Below, in pieces: positions 18,072 to 27,341 of a stretch of DNA of 64,000 bases (position 1 is its first letter; each line of letters opens with the position of its first letter). The DNA is from Staphylococcus massiliensis CCUG 55927. GTDB taxonomy: Bacteria; Bacillota; Bacilli; Staphylococcales; Staphylococcaceae. Below the pieces are notes generated by a model. That model saw only the letters and a list, made by a program, of their open reading frames with translations. It was not told the origin of the DNA and did no database searches. A program made the translations under genes and the position numbers. The stretch spans positions 126,004 through 190,003 of the forward strand of contig NZ_JH815594.1 of assembly GCF_000298075.1 (NCBI RefSeq), written 5' to 3'.

Positions 18072-18626
18072 TTAAAACCCGAAATCTTCTTTAGGATTTG
18101 GACCGTACTTGTTAGGACCCTTTTGCGATTTATATATCGCGACAATAAAGATAGCTATCGTAAGCAGCCAATATAGGTTACTTAGAATTAATCCAAATGC
18201 ACCACTTAAATAATCAAAATTTGGTGTACTGAGTGCAGTAACTGCTTTTTCAATTTGTGTAAAACCCAATCCTGACGATAATTCTATGAAGAACCCGAAG
18301 AACCTTGCTATTAAAGATATAATGAGTATCATAATTGGAATAGTCATCGACCAACCTACATCATGAAAGCGTCGCACACTAAGTGTGAACGCCGGAATTG
18401 TTAAGAAAATGAATATGAGTGAGATTATAAACTCTAAAATTCTGTCGTTCATAGAATTAAATGACATTTCGGAAACTAAAATAGAAATACCAGTTAACGC
18501 AATTGTAAACAATATCGCCCATATGACCATGTACCAAAATTCACTTCGAGAACTTCTACCTTTAATGTTGAAGTAGTTTTTGAAAAACAATACAAGTGCT
18601 TCAAAAAATCCTATATCTCTTTCGAT
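18072..18626 (-). CDS. DUF805 membrane protein with a non-standard start codon
   Basis: A DUF805 protein: FFKNYFNIKGRSSRSEFWYMVIWA, RRFHDVGWS and the end SQKGPNKYGPNPKEDFGF, with four membrane segments. The first standard start (TTG at 18590) has no ribosome site. In frame 12 codons upstream, ATC (18626-18624) sits 8 nt after AGGAGG. The codons from it (IERDIGFFEALVLFFKNYF) align with the true N-terminus of the neighbour (MKKDVGFLEAFKLFWTNYF), the ATC falling exactly at the neighbour's ATG. Either ATC is used as a weak start or ATG was lost by one base change. Confidence 0.85.
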   Translation of the reverse strand: MERDIGFFEALVLFFKNYFNIKGRSSRSEFWYMVIWAILFTIALTGISILVSEMSFNSMNDRILEFIISLIFIFLTIPAFTLSVRRFHDVGWSMTIPIMILIISLIARFFGFFIELSSGLGFTQIEKAVTALSTPNFDYLSGAFGLILSNLYWLLTIAIFIVAIYKSQKGPNKYGPNPKEDFGF

Positions 18627-18688
18627 TTTAAGCGCCTCCTTGATGGAATTATTAAAAGTGGCTCGATAATTTTCAAGCCACTTAAGAA

Positions 18689-19324
18689 TTAGTAATGATA
18701 TTTGTCTTGATTATTTTCGTGGGGCTTTTCAGAAGAAGCATCACCATGAAAACGATCGTTTAAATCACGCTGGTTGTCACTATAGCCATCACCGTCATAG
18801 CGATTGTCGTAATGATTGATTGCTTTCGGATTAGGACCGTATTTGTTCGTGCCTTTCTTAGAATCAAGAATCGTCACGACGAGAGAGAAAATGCTAAGTA
18901 CGAAACTTAGTAAACCAAACACCATCATGAAAATCGCGAGACCGATTGGAAAATTTTCAGGCGTATAATTTTTCTCTATAACGACTTGAACGACGTTTGT
19001 TCCTACGCCGACAAGAAAATTAAATATAAACAACCCGATTGGCACCCAAGTTGGAAATCCTACATCATGGAATCGTCGAACTAATAATGCTAAGTTCGGT
19101 ATAAAAGACCCTAATGTGAATAGTCCCCAAATGATTCCCATTAGAATTCCTAATATCGGATTAATAATGAAACTAATAATTGTAACGAACATAAAAGCGA
19201 TATGTATAATGACAAACCATAGTGCGACATACCAATACTCGCTTCGACGACTTCTTCCTCTAAAATTAAAATAGTTCGTCCAAAATAATTTAAACGCTTC
19301 TAAAAACCCTACGTCCTTCTTCAT
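18689..19324 (-). CDS. DUF805 membrane protein
   Basis: 211 residues. Starts MKKDVGFLEAFKLFWTNYFNFRGRSRRSEYWY, with RRFHDVGFPTW and KKGTNKYGPNP, the DUF805 signature. It has four membrane segments and a hydrophilic tail rich in Asp, His, Asn and Arg (residues 165-211) that the neighbour at 18072 lacks. The ATG at 19324 has AAGGAGAG at 7-8 nt, so the longer open frame to 19384 is not used. It is a tandem paralogue of the downstream DUF805 gene; the function of the family is unknown. Confidence 0.88.
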   Translation of the reverse strand: MKKDVGFLEAFKLFWTNYFNFRGRSRRSEYWYVALWFVIIHIAFMFVTIISFIINPILGILMGIIWGLFTLGSFIPNLALLVRRFHDVGFPTWVPIGLFIFNFLVGVGTNVVQVVIEKNYTPENFPIGLAIFMMVFGLLSFVLSIFSLVVTILDSKKGTNKYGPNPKAINHYDNRYDGDGYSDNQRDLNDRFHGDASSEKPHENNQDKYHY

Positions 19325-19509
19325 AAAGTCTCTCCTTCTTTTTAAAAATTTCTGTAATTTTGAAATATAAGTACATCGTATCATATAACTAAAAAATTAA
19401 AACACTTTTATAATTAATTATAATTTTAGATTGTTTAATAAAGCAATGATATCAGTATTTAAGTCCATTTAAATTAATGATAAAGTTATTCTAACAAGGA
19501 GTGAACGTC

Positions 19510-20124
19510 ATGGATTTTATTGAAAGAGACACTGAAACGATAGCTAAGGACTTACTGGGCCTTAAGATTATTTATATCGATCCTGAATCAGGCACGAGAT
19601 TTAGCGGTTTTATTGTTGAGACAGAAGCGTATCTCGGGACGATTGACCGCGCGTCGCATAGTTACAACGGTCGCCGAACACCGCGAGTCGAGTCGCTATA
19701 TCGTAAAGGCGGCACAATTTATGCGCATGTGATGCATACACATTTACTTATCAATTTCGTAGCTCAAGACGAAGATGTACCTCATGGTATATTGATCCGT
19801 GGAATTGAACCTGATGAAGGTGTTGAAGAGATGTCGTTGAATCGAAATAAGACAGGCTATGATATCACAAATGGTCCAGGTAAATTGACGAAAGCTATGA
19901 ACATCAAGCAAAGTTTAGATGGCACGCCAATCAATGCCGGCCCATTTTATATAGATGAAGAAAACCGTCGATATCCTAAAGAAATCGTAGCTGATGCTCG
20001 AATTGGCATTCCTAATAAAGGTGAATGGACGGATAAACCGCTTCGTTTCACCGTTAAAGGGAACCCTTATGTCTCACGTCGTCCGAAACGCGATATGATC
20101 GACGCCAAAGATACTTGGAAATAG
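19510..20124 (+). CDS. mpg: DNA-3-methyladenine glycosylase (AAG/Mpg family)
   Basis: 204 residues with the AAG-family pattern: [39 protein letters not shown] (catalytic Glu and following substrate-pocket residues), [12 protein letters not shown] and [17 protein letters not shown] near the end. It excises alkylated purines in base-excision repair. The ATG at 19510 has AAGGAG 8 nt upstream, preferred to the in-frame GTG at 19501. Single gene with the 41-bp repeat array behind it. Confidence 0.93.
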   Translation: MDFIERDTETIAKDLLGLKIIYIDPESGTRFSGFIVETEAYLGTIDRASHSYNGRRTPRVESLYRKGGTIYAHVMHTHLLINFVAQDEDVPHGILIRGIEPDEGVEEMSLNRNKTGYDITNGPGKLTKAMNIKQSLDGTPINAGPFYIDEENRRYPKEIVADARIGIPNKGEWTDKPLRFTVKGNPYVSRRPKRDMIDAKDTWK

Positions 20125-20200
20125 ATGTATGAGACGCTGACCACCATATTCCTTTACTTCACTTTCTGAAAAGCCCTTTAGTGAAACTTTGAATGGTGGA

Positions 20201-20440
20201 TGAGACTTGATAACGGATCGCTCATCAAGTTTCAATGGCTCTGAGACTCGATCACGGCTCGCTCATCAAGTTTCAAATGGCCTGAGACTTGATTACGGAT
20301 TCACCATCAAGTTTCAAATGCCCTGAGACTTGATTACGGATTCACCATCAAGTTTCAAACACCCTGAGACTTGATTACGGATTCACCATCAAGTTTCAAA
20401 GGCTCTGAGACTTGATTACGGATTCACCATCAAGTTTCAA
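20201..20440. repeat. Tandem array B, six 41-bp palindromic units
   Basis: TGAGAC recurs at 20201, 20242, 20283, 20324, 20365 and 20406, exactly 41 bp apart. A unit reads TGAGACTTGAT-(11 nt)-ATCAAGTTTCA followed by AATGGC or a variant. The arms are an 11-bp inverted repeat with one mismatch. The last three or four units have the spacer TACGGATTCACC; the first two differ (AACGGATCGCTC, CACGGCTCGCTC). A TGAAAAGCCCTTTA motif (20167-20180) lies just before the array. Confidence 0.95.
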
Positions 20441-20492
20441 ATCACTCAAATGCGCCCTCCTACAAAATTCAATGCCAACACCTCACTACCCA

Positions 20493-20532
20493 CAAAAAAA
20501 AGTGGAACCCACTCTAGCAGGTTCCACTTTTT
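20493..20532. terminator. Bidirectional terminator after nhaC-like gene
   Basis: AAGTGGAACC and GGTTCCACTT form a 10-bp stem around a short loop, with A-run and T-run on the two sides. It ends the minus-strand antiporter gene. Confidence 0.9.
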
Positions 20533-20536
20533 ATAC

Positions 20537-21859
20537 TTACTTATTTTCCTTTTTGCGAAGTAAACCAAACTGGATGGTTATAATCGCACATATCATCAAT
20601 ACTAAAGGATAGAAAGAGTATTGAAGTACTTCTAAATATGAAACTTTACCATATTGTTCAACCATTAACATGCCGCTATCATGCGGTAACAACATCAAAG
20701 CACTTGCCGCAAAGATATCAAGTAGACTTGCCATTCGCTTCGGTGGCACTTTGTACTCCTGACCGATTTCTTTTGCAATAGGTGCAGAAATAATAATCGC
20801 AAGCACATTATGAACAAGTGACGCGGATAGAATACCTGCCATGAAACTGATGACGTATTCAGCACTCTTACGATTTCGGGCCTTAGATTTCATAGTCTTG
20901 ATGACCCAATCAATACCGCCGTAATAACGGATTAAGGCTACTAAACCAGAAACTAAGAATGCGACTAAGAAGATTGGAAACATACTTTCCATACCTTTAC
21001 CAAGCGCACTCGTCCATTGGAAGAAATCAAGCTTACCTTCAGCAATTCCGATAATCCCCGTCATCACAATACCGATCATGAGTACAAGAATAACGTCCAG
21101 ACCAAAAACTGCTGCTACCAACACAAATAGATACGGTAACACATCTAAGAAATTGAAACTTAAGTCACCTTTAATATTACCAGTACCGCCAACTACCGCA
21201 TAAATGATAAAGGTAATTATTGCTGCAGGTAGCGCAATCAGAAAGTTCATTCTAAACTTATCTTTCATCTTCGCGCCAACACCATTCGTCGCAGCAATCG
21301 TCGTATCCGAAATAATCGATAAGTTATCGCCGAAGTATGCACCTGCTATTACCGCAGCACCTGCAGCTGCAACATTTAAATCAGCAGCCTGTGCGACACT
21401 AACACCTACAGGAATAAAGGCTGCTTGGGCGCCAGTCGACGTACCTAGTGTTAACGCGGCGAAACCACTAATAATGAATATCCCTGGAATAATCAAGCTC
21501 GCTGGAATCACTGATAATCCCATGTTCACCATGGCATCCTTACCACCCATTTCACCAGCGGCAGTCGAGAACGCGCCAGCTAATAACAGGATTAATCCAA
21601 GTTGCACAATGCCTGAGTTACCAGCATTCTCTGTAAATACCTTAACCTTTTTAGTAAAAGGCGTCTTAATGTCATAACATAACCAGGCGATTGCAATACC
21701 TATAAATATCGCGACATATCTAGGCAATTTGTCAAAAGCATCTTCACTACCCATTATCGTAAAAAACAACCCTACGCCAATGTAAAGCACTAAAAAAATC
21801 ACTAACGGAAGTAACGCTAAAGCACCATACTGTTTTTTACTGCGTAATTCGTTAGACAT
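20537..21859 (-). CDS. NhaC-family Na+/H+ antiporter
   Basis: 440 residues, about eleven membrane segments. Motifs such as GFAALTLGTSTGAQAAFIPVGVSVAQAA and GAYFGDNLSIISDTTIAATNGVGAKMKDKFRMN match NhaC-type transporters, which exchange Na+ (or an organic anion) for protons across the membrane. The ATG at 21859 (MSNELRS) has AGGAG 8 nt upstream and is preferred to the ATG two codons earlier. Its promoter lies in the 210-bp gap that also holds the PadR-operon terminator. Confidence 0.85.
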   Translation of the reverse strand: MSNELRSKKQYGALALLPLVIFLVLYIGVGLFFTIMGSEDAFDKLPRYVAIFIGIAIAWLCYDIKTPFTKKVKVFTENAGNSGIVQLGLILLLAGAFSTAAGEMGGKDAMVNMGLSVIPASLIIPGIFIISGFAALTLGTSTGAQAAFIPVGVSVAQAADLNVAAAGAAVIAGAYFGDNLSIISDTTIAATNGVGAKMKDKFRMNFLIALPAAIITFIIYAVVGGTGNIKGDLSFNFLDVLPYLFVLVAAVFGLDVILVLMIGIVMTGIIGIAEGKLDFFQWTSALGKGMESMFPIFLVAFLVSGLVALIRYYGGIDWVIKTMKSKARNRKSAEYVISFMAGILSASLVHNVLAIIISAPIAKEIGQEYKVPPKRMASLLDIFAASALMLLPHDSGMLMVEQYGKVSYLEVLQYSFYPLVLMICAIITIQFGLLRKKENK

Positions 21860-22039
21860 TTTCATTTCTCCTATTCATATTATTACTATCAGAATTATAC
21901 ATTTTTTTAGATATAATACAAGGTTCTTGTTTAATTCCAATTATTGAAAATATATTTTTAAAGTTCTAAAAACTTTAATATTTATTTTCGCTCCCCCTTG
22001 AAAAGCCCTTATAAAGCGTTAGTTCCCGTTGATTAAACT

Positions 22040-22066
22040 AAAAAAGTGAGGCGCTCACGCCTCACT
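22040..22066 (-). terminator. Terminator of the PadR/HAAS/DUF4097 operon
   Basis: AGTGAGGCG and CGCCTCACT pair across a 4-nt loop; on the minus strand six T residues follow. It sits 10 bp past the end of the DUF4097 gene. Confidence 0.9.
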
Positions 22067-22075
22067 CCATCAACC

Positions 22076-22870
22076 TTATTTAATTCGAATTTCGCCTGTA
22101 TCGGCTACTAATTTAAATAGATACTTTCCGTCACCACTACGTCTATCTTTAAGCGCATCATTTTCAAAGGAAACATCGCCAACACCGGAACGCGCATCAA
22201 ATTGTGTATTTTGAGGTAATTCATCATACGTAATATCGATTTCACCTGTATCCGTTTCTGCACTCGCATAAATATCAGGTGTCATATCTTCTATACGAAT
22301 TGTACCTGTGTTCGTATAAGTGTCTAAGCGTGTGTAAGTCGTTTTCTTAGAAATAAAGTCGCCAGTATCGATATGAATTAAAGAATTTCCTAATTTATTG
22401 TGTTCTGATTTCACACGGCCTGAATCAACATCTATTTCAGACATTTTAGATCGAATGCCTTTAATCTTAACGTCACCCGAATCTGACTCTAGCTTAAGTT
22501 TCTCCAATTCTGTTTCTGGAACAGTAACGATAACTTTGTTGCGATTAGTTTTACCAAAGATGTCAAATTCTACATGGAAGCTTGAATCTTCTTCTACCTT
22601 CAACGTTTTATCTTCAACTTTTGTGCTAAATTTCGTAACCTTATCATTAAGCATGGTTTCAACCTTAAAGCGATCGCCTTTTCTTATCTCAACATCTGCA
22701 GAGATCGTATCAATATCTAACCCATGAATTGGTTCATCGAACGATTTACTTTTCTTCTTAGTGACGCCATGATCTTCACTCATTTTCTTCACTTCATAGA
22801 ACGTCAAAGCTCCGAATACAACAGTGATGATAAGTCCTATGATTAATAGTATCTTTAAATATTTTCTCAT
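22076..22870 (-). CDS. DUF4097-type beta-repeat protein with N-terminal anchor
   Basis: 264 residues: one membrane segment (residues 6-26, LKILLIIGLIITVVFGALTFY), then repeated short beta-strand units such as ELEKLKLESDSGDVKIKGIRSKMSEIDVDSGRV and DTGEIDITYDELPQNTQFDARSGVGDVSFEN, typical of DUF4097 beta-solenoid proteins. It overlaps the HAAS gene by 4 bp. PadR-HAAS-DUF4097 operons are widespread in Firmicutes and are thought to link envelope stress to gene control; the exact role is unknown. Confidence 0.85.
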   Translation of the reverse strand: MRKYLKILLIIGLIITVVFGALTFYEVKKMSEDHGVTKKKSKSFDEPIHGLDIDTISADVEIRKGDRFKVETMLNDKVTKFSTKVEDKTLKVEEDSSFHVEFDIFGKTNRNKVIVTVPETELEKLKLESDSGDVKIKGIRSKMSEIDVDSGRVKSEHNKLGNSLIHIDTGDFISKKTTYTRLDTYTNTGTIRIEDMTPDIYASAETDTGEIDITYDELPQNTQFDARSGVGDVSFENDALKDRRSGDGKYLFKLVADTGEIRIK

Positions 22871-23427
22871 GCCTTCGTACTCCTTTTAAACTGATCAATA
22901 TTCCACTTCAAGTATCGAACACATAGTTTAATAAATGATTTAATAGCTTTAATCGCGATCACTAGGAATATAAGCCCTATGCCAAACATCGTTAGAGAAA
23001 CGTAGACTTCTAAAGGCATAAGATTGTTAAAGCCATCCGTAGCTCCCTTTAATATCATAAATAATGGCGCGGTTACAAAGCCTACACTCATCGATGCAAT
23101 CGTAAACAATATACCGACGATAAACATAAACGGTATCGTAATCACGAAAAAGTTCAGCACGCCTAGTCCGATCGTCGCGATAATTGCTTTTCCGACATCA
23201 CCAACCTTACCACTTTCATGTGCGCGTTCGACAGCCATAGATGCATTCATTTCTTTAGCAATATCTTTAGGGTGACCAAGTTCTTCCGAGATCTGTGCTT
23301 CAGACTTACCATCCCGCATCCCATCTAAGAAATGTATATGATATTCATCGATTATGTCGTTCTTTTCATCTTCACTGATATGCTTTAAATGATTTCGTAA
23401 TGTGGCTAAATAAGCCTCTTTATTCAT
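22867..23427 (-). CDS. HAAS/DUF1700 membrane protein
   Basis: 186 residues. The first 75 form the HAAS domain (YLATLRNHLKHISEDEKNDIIDEYHIHFLDGMRDGKSEAQISEELGHPKDIAKEM), a helical module that partners PadR regulators. Three to four membrane segments follow, with a basic tail (KWNIDQFKRSTKA). GGAGG lies before the ATG inside the end of padR, which it overlaps by 8 bp. It probably transmits a membrane signal to the PadR regulator encoded upstream. Confidence 0.88.
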   Translation of the reverse strand: MNKEAYLATLRNHLKHISEDEKNDIIDEYHIHFLDGMRDGKSEAQISEELGHPKDIAKEMNASMAVERAHESGKVGDVGKAIIATIGLGVLNFFVITIPFMFIVGILFTIASMSVGFVTAPLFMILKGATDGFNNLMPLEVYVSLTMFGIGLIFLVIAIKAIKSFIKLCVRYLKWNIDQFKRSTKA

Positions 23428-23743
23428 TCGCGTTTGCCTCCTTTATGAAAATGTCTACAATCTCAATAAATGATTCCCATTCAACTAAACGTGCTTCTAA
23501 ACGCTCGCGTCCCTTTTCTGTAAGGTCGTAGTATTTTCGTTGAGGACCTTCAGATGACGGTTGGTAATAAGTTTGTAACACGTCGTCTTTAACGAGACGC
23601 CTTAAAAGTGGGTACACCGTTCCTTCAGCAATCGTCATATGTCGCCCGATTGACTGAACAAGCGAATACCCATATTGAGGCTCATTTTTGATGATTAATA
23701 ACACAATTAATTCTAAAGCGCCTTTCTTATATTGAATATTCAA
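23420..23743 (-). CDS. PadR family transcriptional regulator
   Basis: 107 residues: KGALELIVLLIIKNEPQYGYSLVQSIG, then AEGTVYPLLRRLVKDDVLQTYYQPSSEGPQRKYYDLTEKGRERL, the standard PadR winged helix, and a short C-terminal dimerisation helix. The start codon is TTG, with GAGGTG 6 nt upstream; no ATG is available. First gene of a three-gene overlapping operon. GTACT/AGTAC repeats lie in the promoter region (23764-23828) and may be its binding sites. Confidence 0.9.
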   Translation of the reverse strand: MNIQYKKGALELIVLLIIKNEPQYGYSLVQSIGRHMTIAEGTVYPLLRRLVKDDVLQTYYQPSSEGPQRKYYDLTEKGRERLEARLVEWESFIEIVDIFIKEANANE

Positions 23744-23763
23744 TCGTTACACCTCGTTTTCCG

Positions 23764-23828
23764 GTACTGTGTATTACCAAGTACTCAAATAGAATATAGC
23801 ACATCACTATTATACATTGCAAGGTACT
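23764..23828. promoter_or_regulatory. GTACT repeats upstream of padR
   Basis: GGTACT (23763-23768), AGTACT (23780-23785) and AGGTACT (23822-23828) surround the likely promoter of the PadR operon (minus-strand TATAAT at about 23815-23810). The first two make an inverted pair. Autoregulation is inferred. Confidence 0.35.
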
Positions 23829-23971
23829 GGTTAATATTTAATACACAGATTTTTATCATTGCACATAAATACACCTCATCATCGTGGTCGGCAATACCTT
23901 TCAAAGCTTTCCTATTTCCACTTTAAAAGCCCTCTGCCCTACCCTTAATGACAAGGTGTATATCGAATTAT

Positions 23972-24820
23972 TTATAATTTAATGACAAATTCTTGTTTAA
24001 TATATTCAGTTTCAGACTCTATAATACATACATAGAAGTGTTCTGTTTCAGGAGTCATTACAATTGGATGCGTGATACGGAGTTGAATTGGTTTATCGTA
24101 GTCTAATTCTTGCGTAAGGAGCGTGTTACCCTTAGGATCCATAATCATACAGTTTAAGTATGGTCGCCCTTCTACATCTAAACATTTGAAAGTTACTTCA
24201 GCTTGATTCGAATTAATGACTTTAATGTCTAGATCAAAATCATCTAAGCGTTCTACCTCTCTTTTCATTATGAAAGCTTCCACGTTCGATATCGCTAAAT
24301 TCGAGGCAGCTATACCTGGGTGCATGACTAAAGTTAGCTCATTATCAAAAGCACTAATCACTTCAGATACTTCATAATGCTTGGTCGAACTATCATAACC
24401 ACTCGTATCAATATAATGGTGATTCAGCATTACCGTAGTAAATGGTGCTAATTGACGTAACGTAAGATGGTAATCTTTAACCGCTTCATAATCTTTCATA
24501 TTAAATCTCGTCTTAAATACAGTCGTCGTTGGATAATCATTTAGAAGTTGTTCAAAAGAAGTATGTTCATGTTCGCTGATTGGGATATGTTCTAATTTTA
24601 GCGTGTCGTTAATTTGTGTAGTTAATAGAAGTTGTTCAAGTAAGTTTTTAGGATCTTCATAAATGGATGTTTTCCAATTGTCTTTTAAATAAGTAATTGT
24701 AGAAACATCAGGCAATTCTTTAAGAAATTCTTCCGGTGTTGCATAAACGTGATAATCATTTTGTCGATGCAACATTTTAACATGTGTTGGTAGTTTATAT
24801 TTATTTATATCTTGCTTCAC
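23972..24820 (-). CDS. Uncharacterised protein, 282 residues
   Basis: A soluble, acidic protein without signal peptide or clear membrane segment. The first half is helical and His/Leu-rich (LEQLLLTTQINDTLKLEHIPISEHEHTSFEQLL); the last ~90 residues look like a beta-sandwich (LDIKVINSNQAEVTFKCLDVEGRPYLNCMIMDPKGNTLLTQ). The start is GTG with GGGGG 8 nt upstream. No family recognised. It stands alone between the PadR operon and the broken AraC gene and could belong to the same function as the latter. Confidence 0.65.
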   Translation of the reverse strand: MKQDINKYKLPTHVKMLHRQNDYHVYATPEEFLKELPDVSTITYLKDNWKTSIYEDPKNLLEQLLLTTQINDTLKLEHIPISEHEHTSFEQLLNDYPTTTVFKTRFNMKDYEAVKDYHLTLRQLAPFTTVMLNHHYIDTSGYDSSTKHYEVSEVISAFDNELTLVMHPGIAASNLAISNVEAFIMKREVERLDDFDLDIKVINSNQAEVTFKCLDVEGRPYLNCMIMDPKGNTLLTQELDYDKPIQLRITHPIVMTPETEHFYVCIIESETEYIKQEFVIKL

Positions 24821-24961
24821 GATTTGTTCCCCCGTTTATATCTTTCTATAAAACAAACTTTCAACGATTTGAATTTATCACAATTTTATTATTTAAAATA
24901 TTACTTCATCGACCAAAAATATGGTAAAATGTTTCCATTAAATACTTTAGGGGTTTAAAGC

Positions 24962-25789
24962 ATGCAAGTACTATGGAAGAAGTTCAAGAAAGATAATTAT
25001 TAAGCTCAAATAGATGAATGTGGCATTGAGATCGGAACACCTCATGTCGATTACACCTACAAAGTAAAACGACAAGCAGTCTTACATTATATCTCAAAGG
25101 GTTCCGGTACAATTCATTACGAAGACCAAGTTTATCATCTTAAAGCAGGCGACTTATTTCTATTAAAGAAGGATATTAACGTATCCTATTATCCGTCGCC
25201 GACTAACCCTTGGACATACTACTGGGTTGGTTTTAGTGGCAAGCAAGTCCGTTCTTATCTCTCACGTTCAACTGTAAACGAAGACTATGTGATTCAAGAC
25301 ACAGATACCAAGACGCTTTCTCATATCATATTCAATATGTGTGATATTGCGAGGTCTTATAATCCAATACTTTCAGACGATATTCGACTCATGCGTCACC
25401 TATACGACCTGCTCTATCATCTTCAACTTCAATTCCCGAAACCAATTGAAGATATTAAACCTGAATCGTATTCCACCTTAGAAAAAGCACTAAACTACAT
25501 TCATAATCACTATATGGATGGCATTACCATTCATGACATCACAGAGCACGTGAATTTAAGTCGTAGCTATCTCTATAAACTTTTTAAGAACAACTTAGAC
25601 GAATCACCTCAATATTACTTAATACACCTCAGAATGTACAAAGCTTCCCAACTACTACTTCATACCAACAAACCGATTAATACAATTGCGCGTGAAATTG
25701 GTTATCATGATGCGCTCATGTTCTCAAAAGCATTCAAAAAACACTTTAGTATGAGTGCTTCTCAATATCGCAAAAGCCATCGTGACTAA
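24962..25789 (+). pseudogene. AraC family regulator interrupted by one in-frame stop
   Basis: From the ATG at 24962 the frame reads MQVLWKKFKKDNY, then TAA at 25001-25003, then continues without a break as AQIDECGIEIGTPHVDYTYKV to the end at 25789. The part after the stop holds an AraC cupin domain (AVLHYISKGSGTIHYEDQVYHLKAGDLFLLKKD, then NPWTYYWVGFSG) and a C-terminal double helix-turn-helix (YMDGITIHDITEHVNLSRSYLYKLFKNN, IAREIGYHDALMFSKAFKKHF). No ATG, GTG or TTG occurs between the stop and 25289, so without readthrough the cupin domain cannot be made. A 166-residue DNA-binding fragment starting at the GTG of 25289 is possible. Confidence 0.85.
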
Positions 25790-25944
25790 TTATTTAAATA
25801 TTCTAATAATTTAAAACGTTATGTATATAGTAAAAATACAATTGTGCAGTTCGAAAAATATGTGGAATCACTTATAATTTTTCTGTATAATATAATACAT
25901 TGGCCATGAAAGCCCTTTCTAAATTAAATCTAGGGGGAAAATAG

Positions 25945-27153
25945 ATGATAGAATTAAACAATCTTACAACTTTGTTTCTAGCTTGTCTCATGCTTTTAAT
26001 TGGTCAAGCTATTGTAAACAAAGTTAACATATTCAGGCGTCTTTGTATTCCATCACCGGTTATTGGTGGATTAATATTCGCTATCTTAGTCGCAATCTTA
26101 CAGTCAACAGGAATTGTGAACATTAAACTTGATTCGAAGTTTTTCCAAAACTTCCTCATGATCGCCTTCTTCACTACAATTGGACTAGGTGCATCATTTA
26201 AATTATTACGTCTCGGTGGAAAGGTCCTTTTAATCTATTGGTTATTATGTGGTATTCTTGCCATCATGCAAAACGTGATTGGAGTATCACTTGCCAAAGT
26301 AATGAACTTAGATCCACTACTTGGTTTAACAGCTGGTACCATGTCAATGGAAGGTGGACATGGTAACGCTGCGGCATATGGTCAAACCGTGCAAGAACTA
26401 GGCGTTGATTCTGCTTTAACTGCTGCTTTAGCTGCAGCTACATTAGGTCTTGTTTCAGGTGGTTTAATAGGGGGACCAGTCGTACGTTTCTTAATCAAAA
26501 AGCACAACTTAGAACCAGCTAAAACTGAAAATACTTCGAAAGATTACAGTCAACTCGACTTCAATAAGAAGTTACACAATCGTTTTACATTCTCAGAAGT
26601 GTTCTTTATTCAATTAACGATCATTTCATTCTGTATGGCATTAGGAACATACTTAGCTGAACAATTCAGTGAAGCTACAGGCCAAAACGTACCTGTATAC
26701 GTTGGTGCCATGTTCATTGCCGTAATTGTGCGTAACATTAGTGAATTTACTGGGCTTAATATCGTGGACCTTAAAATTAATGATCGTATCGGAGATATCT
26801 CATTAAATATCTTCTTATCACTCGCTTTAATGAGTATTAAACTTGTAGAAATCTATAGTTTAGCATTACCGTTAACTGTAATTGTTATCGTTCAAATTAT
26901 TTTCGTTGTGTTATTCTCAGTATTCGTCGTATTCTTCTTACTCGGCAGAAACTATGATGCTGCAGTAATGATTGGTGGCTTTATTGGTCACGGTCTTGGT
27001 GCGACTCCTAACGCAATGGCAAACTTAGAAGCCATCACGAAACGTTTTGGTAACTCTCCAAAAGCATACTTAGTTGTACCTATTGTTGGTGCGTTCTTAG
27101 TAGACTTACTTGGTGTACCAATTATCACAGGCTTCATCAACATCTTTAAATAA
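25945..27153 (+). CDS. gltS: Sodium/glutamate symporter
   Basis: 402 residues with about eleven membrane segments in two inverted halves. Family motifs include RLCIPSPVIGGLIFA, TAGTMSMEGGHGNAAAYG and GGFIGHGLGATPNAMANLEAITKRFG. It imports glutamate with Na+. AGGGGG is 7 nt before the ATG. The gene follows the AraC-type pseudogene; that regulator may once have controlled it. A large inverted repeat (27169-27341) forms its end. Confidence 0.93.
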   Translation: MIELNNLTTLFLACLMLLIGQAIVNKVNIFRRLCIPSPVIGGLIFAILVAILQSTGIVNIKLDSKFFQNFLMIAFFTTIGLGASFKLLRLGGKVLLIYWLLCGILAIMQNVIGVSLAKVMNLDPLLGLTAGTMSMEGGHGNAAAYGQTVQELGVDSALTAALAAATLGLVSGGLIGGPVVRFLIKKHNLEPAKTENTSKDYSQLDFNKKLHNRFTFSEVFFIQLTIISFCMALGTYLAEQFSEATGQNVPVYVGAMFIAVIVRNISEFTGLNIVDLKINDRIGDISLNIFLSLALMSIKLVEIYSLALPLTVIVIVQIIFVVLFSVFVVFFLLGRNYDAAVMIGGFIGHGLGATPNAMANLEAITKRFGNSPKAYLVVPIVGAFLVDLLGVPIITGFINIFK

Positions 27154-27168
27154 TTCTAATATCAACAA

Positions 27169-27341
27169 TAAAAAGGCTAGGACAATTGTCATGAAATGAG
27201 CTTAATTGCTTAATTTCATACAATTCCTAAACAGCTGACTCCTAGGGGAGTAGCGTGACACCAGAGACTACAGGCTCTGGCCACGCCCCAGGAAAGCATG
27301 CTGTTTATAGGAATTGTTAAAAAGTCCTAGCCTATTTTTTT
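27169..27341. repeat. Intergenic inverted repeat (copy 3), terminator between gltS and fni
   Basis: Outer arms AAAAGGCTAGGAC and GTCCTAGCCTATTTT, inner arms CAATTCCTAAACAGC and GCTGTTTATAGGAATTG, and a central GAGACTACAGGCTC with flanking CCACGCCCCAGG. It is the same core as copies 2, 5 and 6, in the opposite orientation to copy 2. The end of fni lies in its T-run, so it can terminate both genes. Confidence 0.9.
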
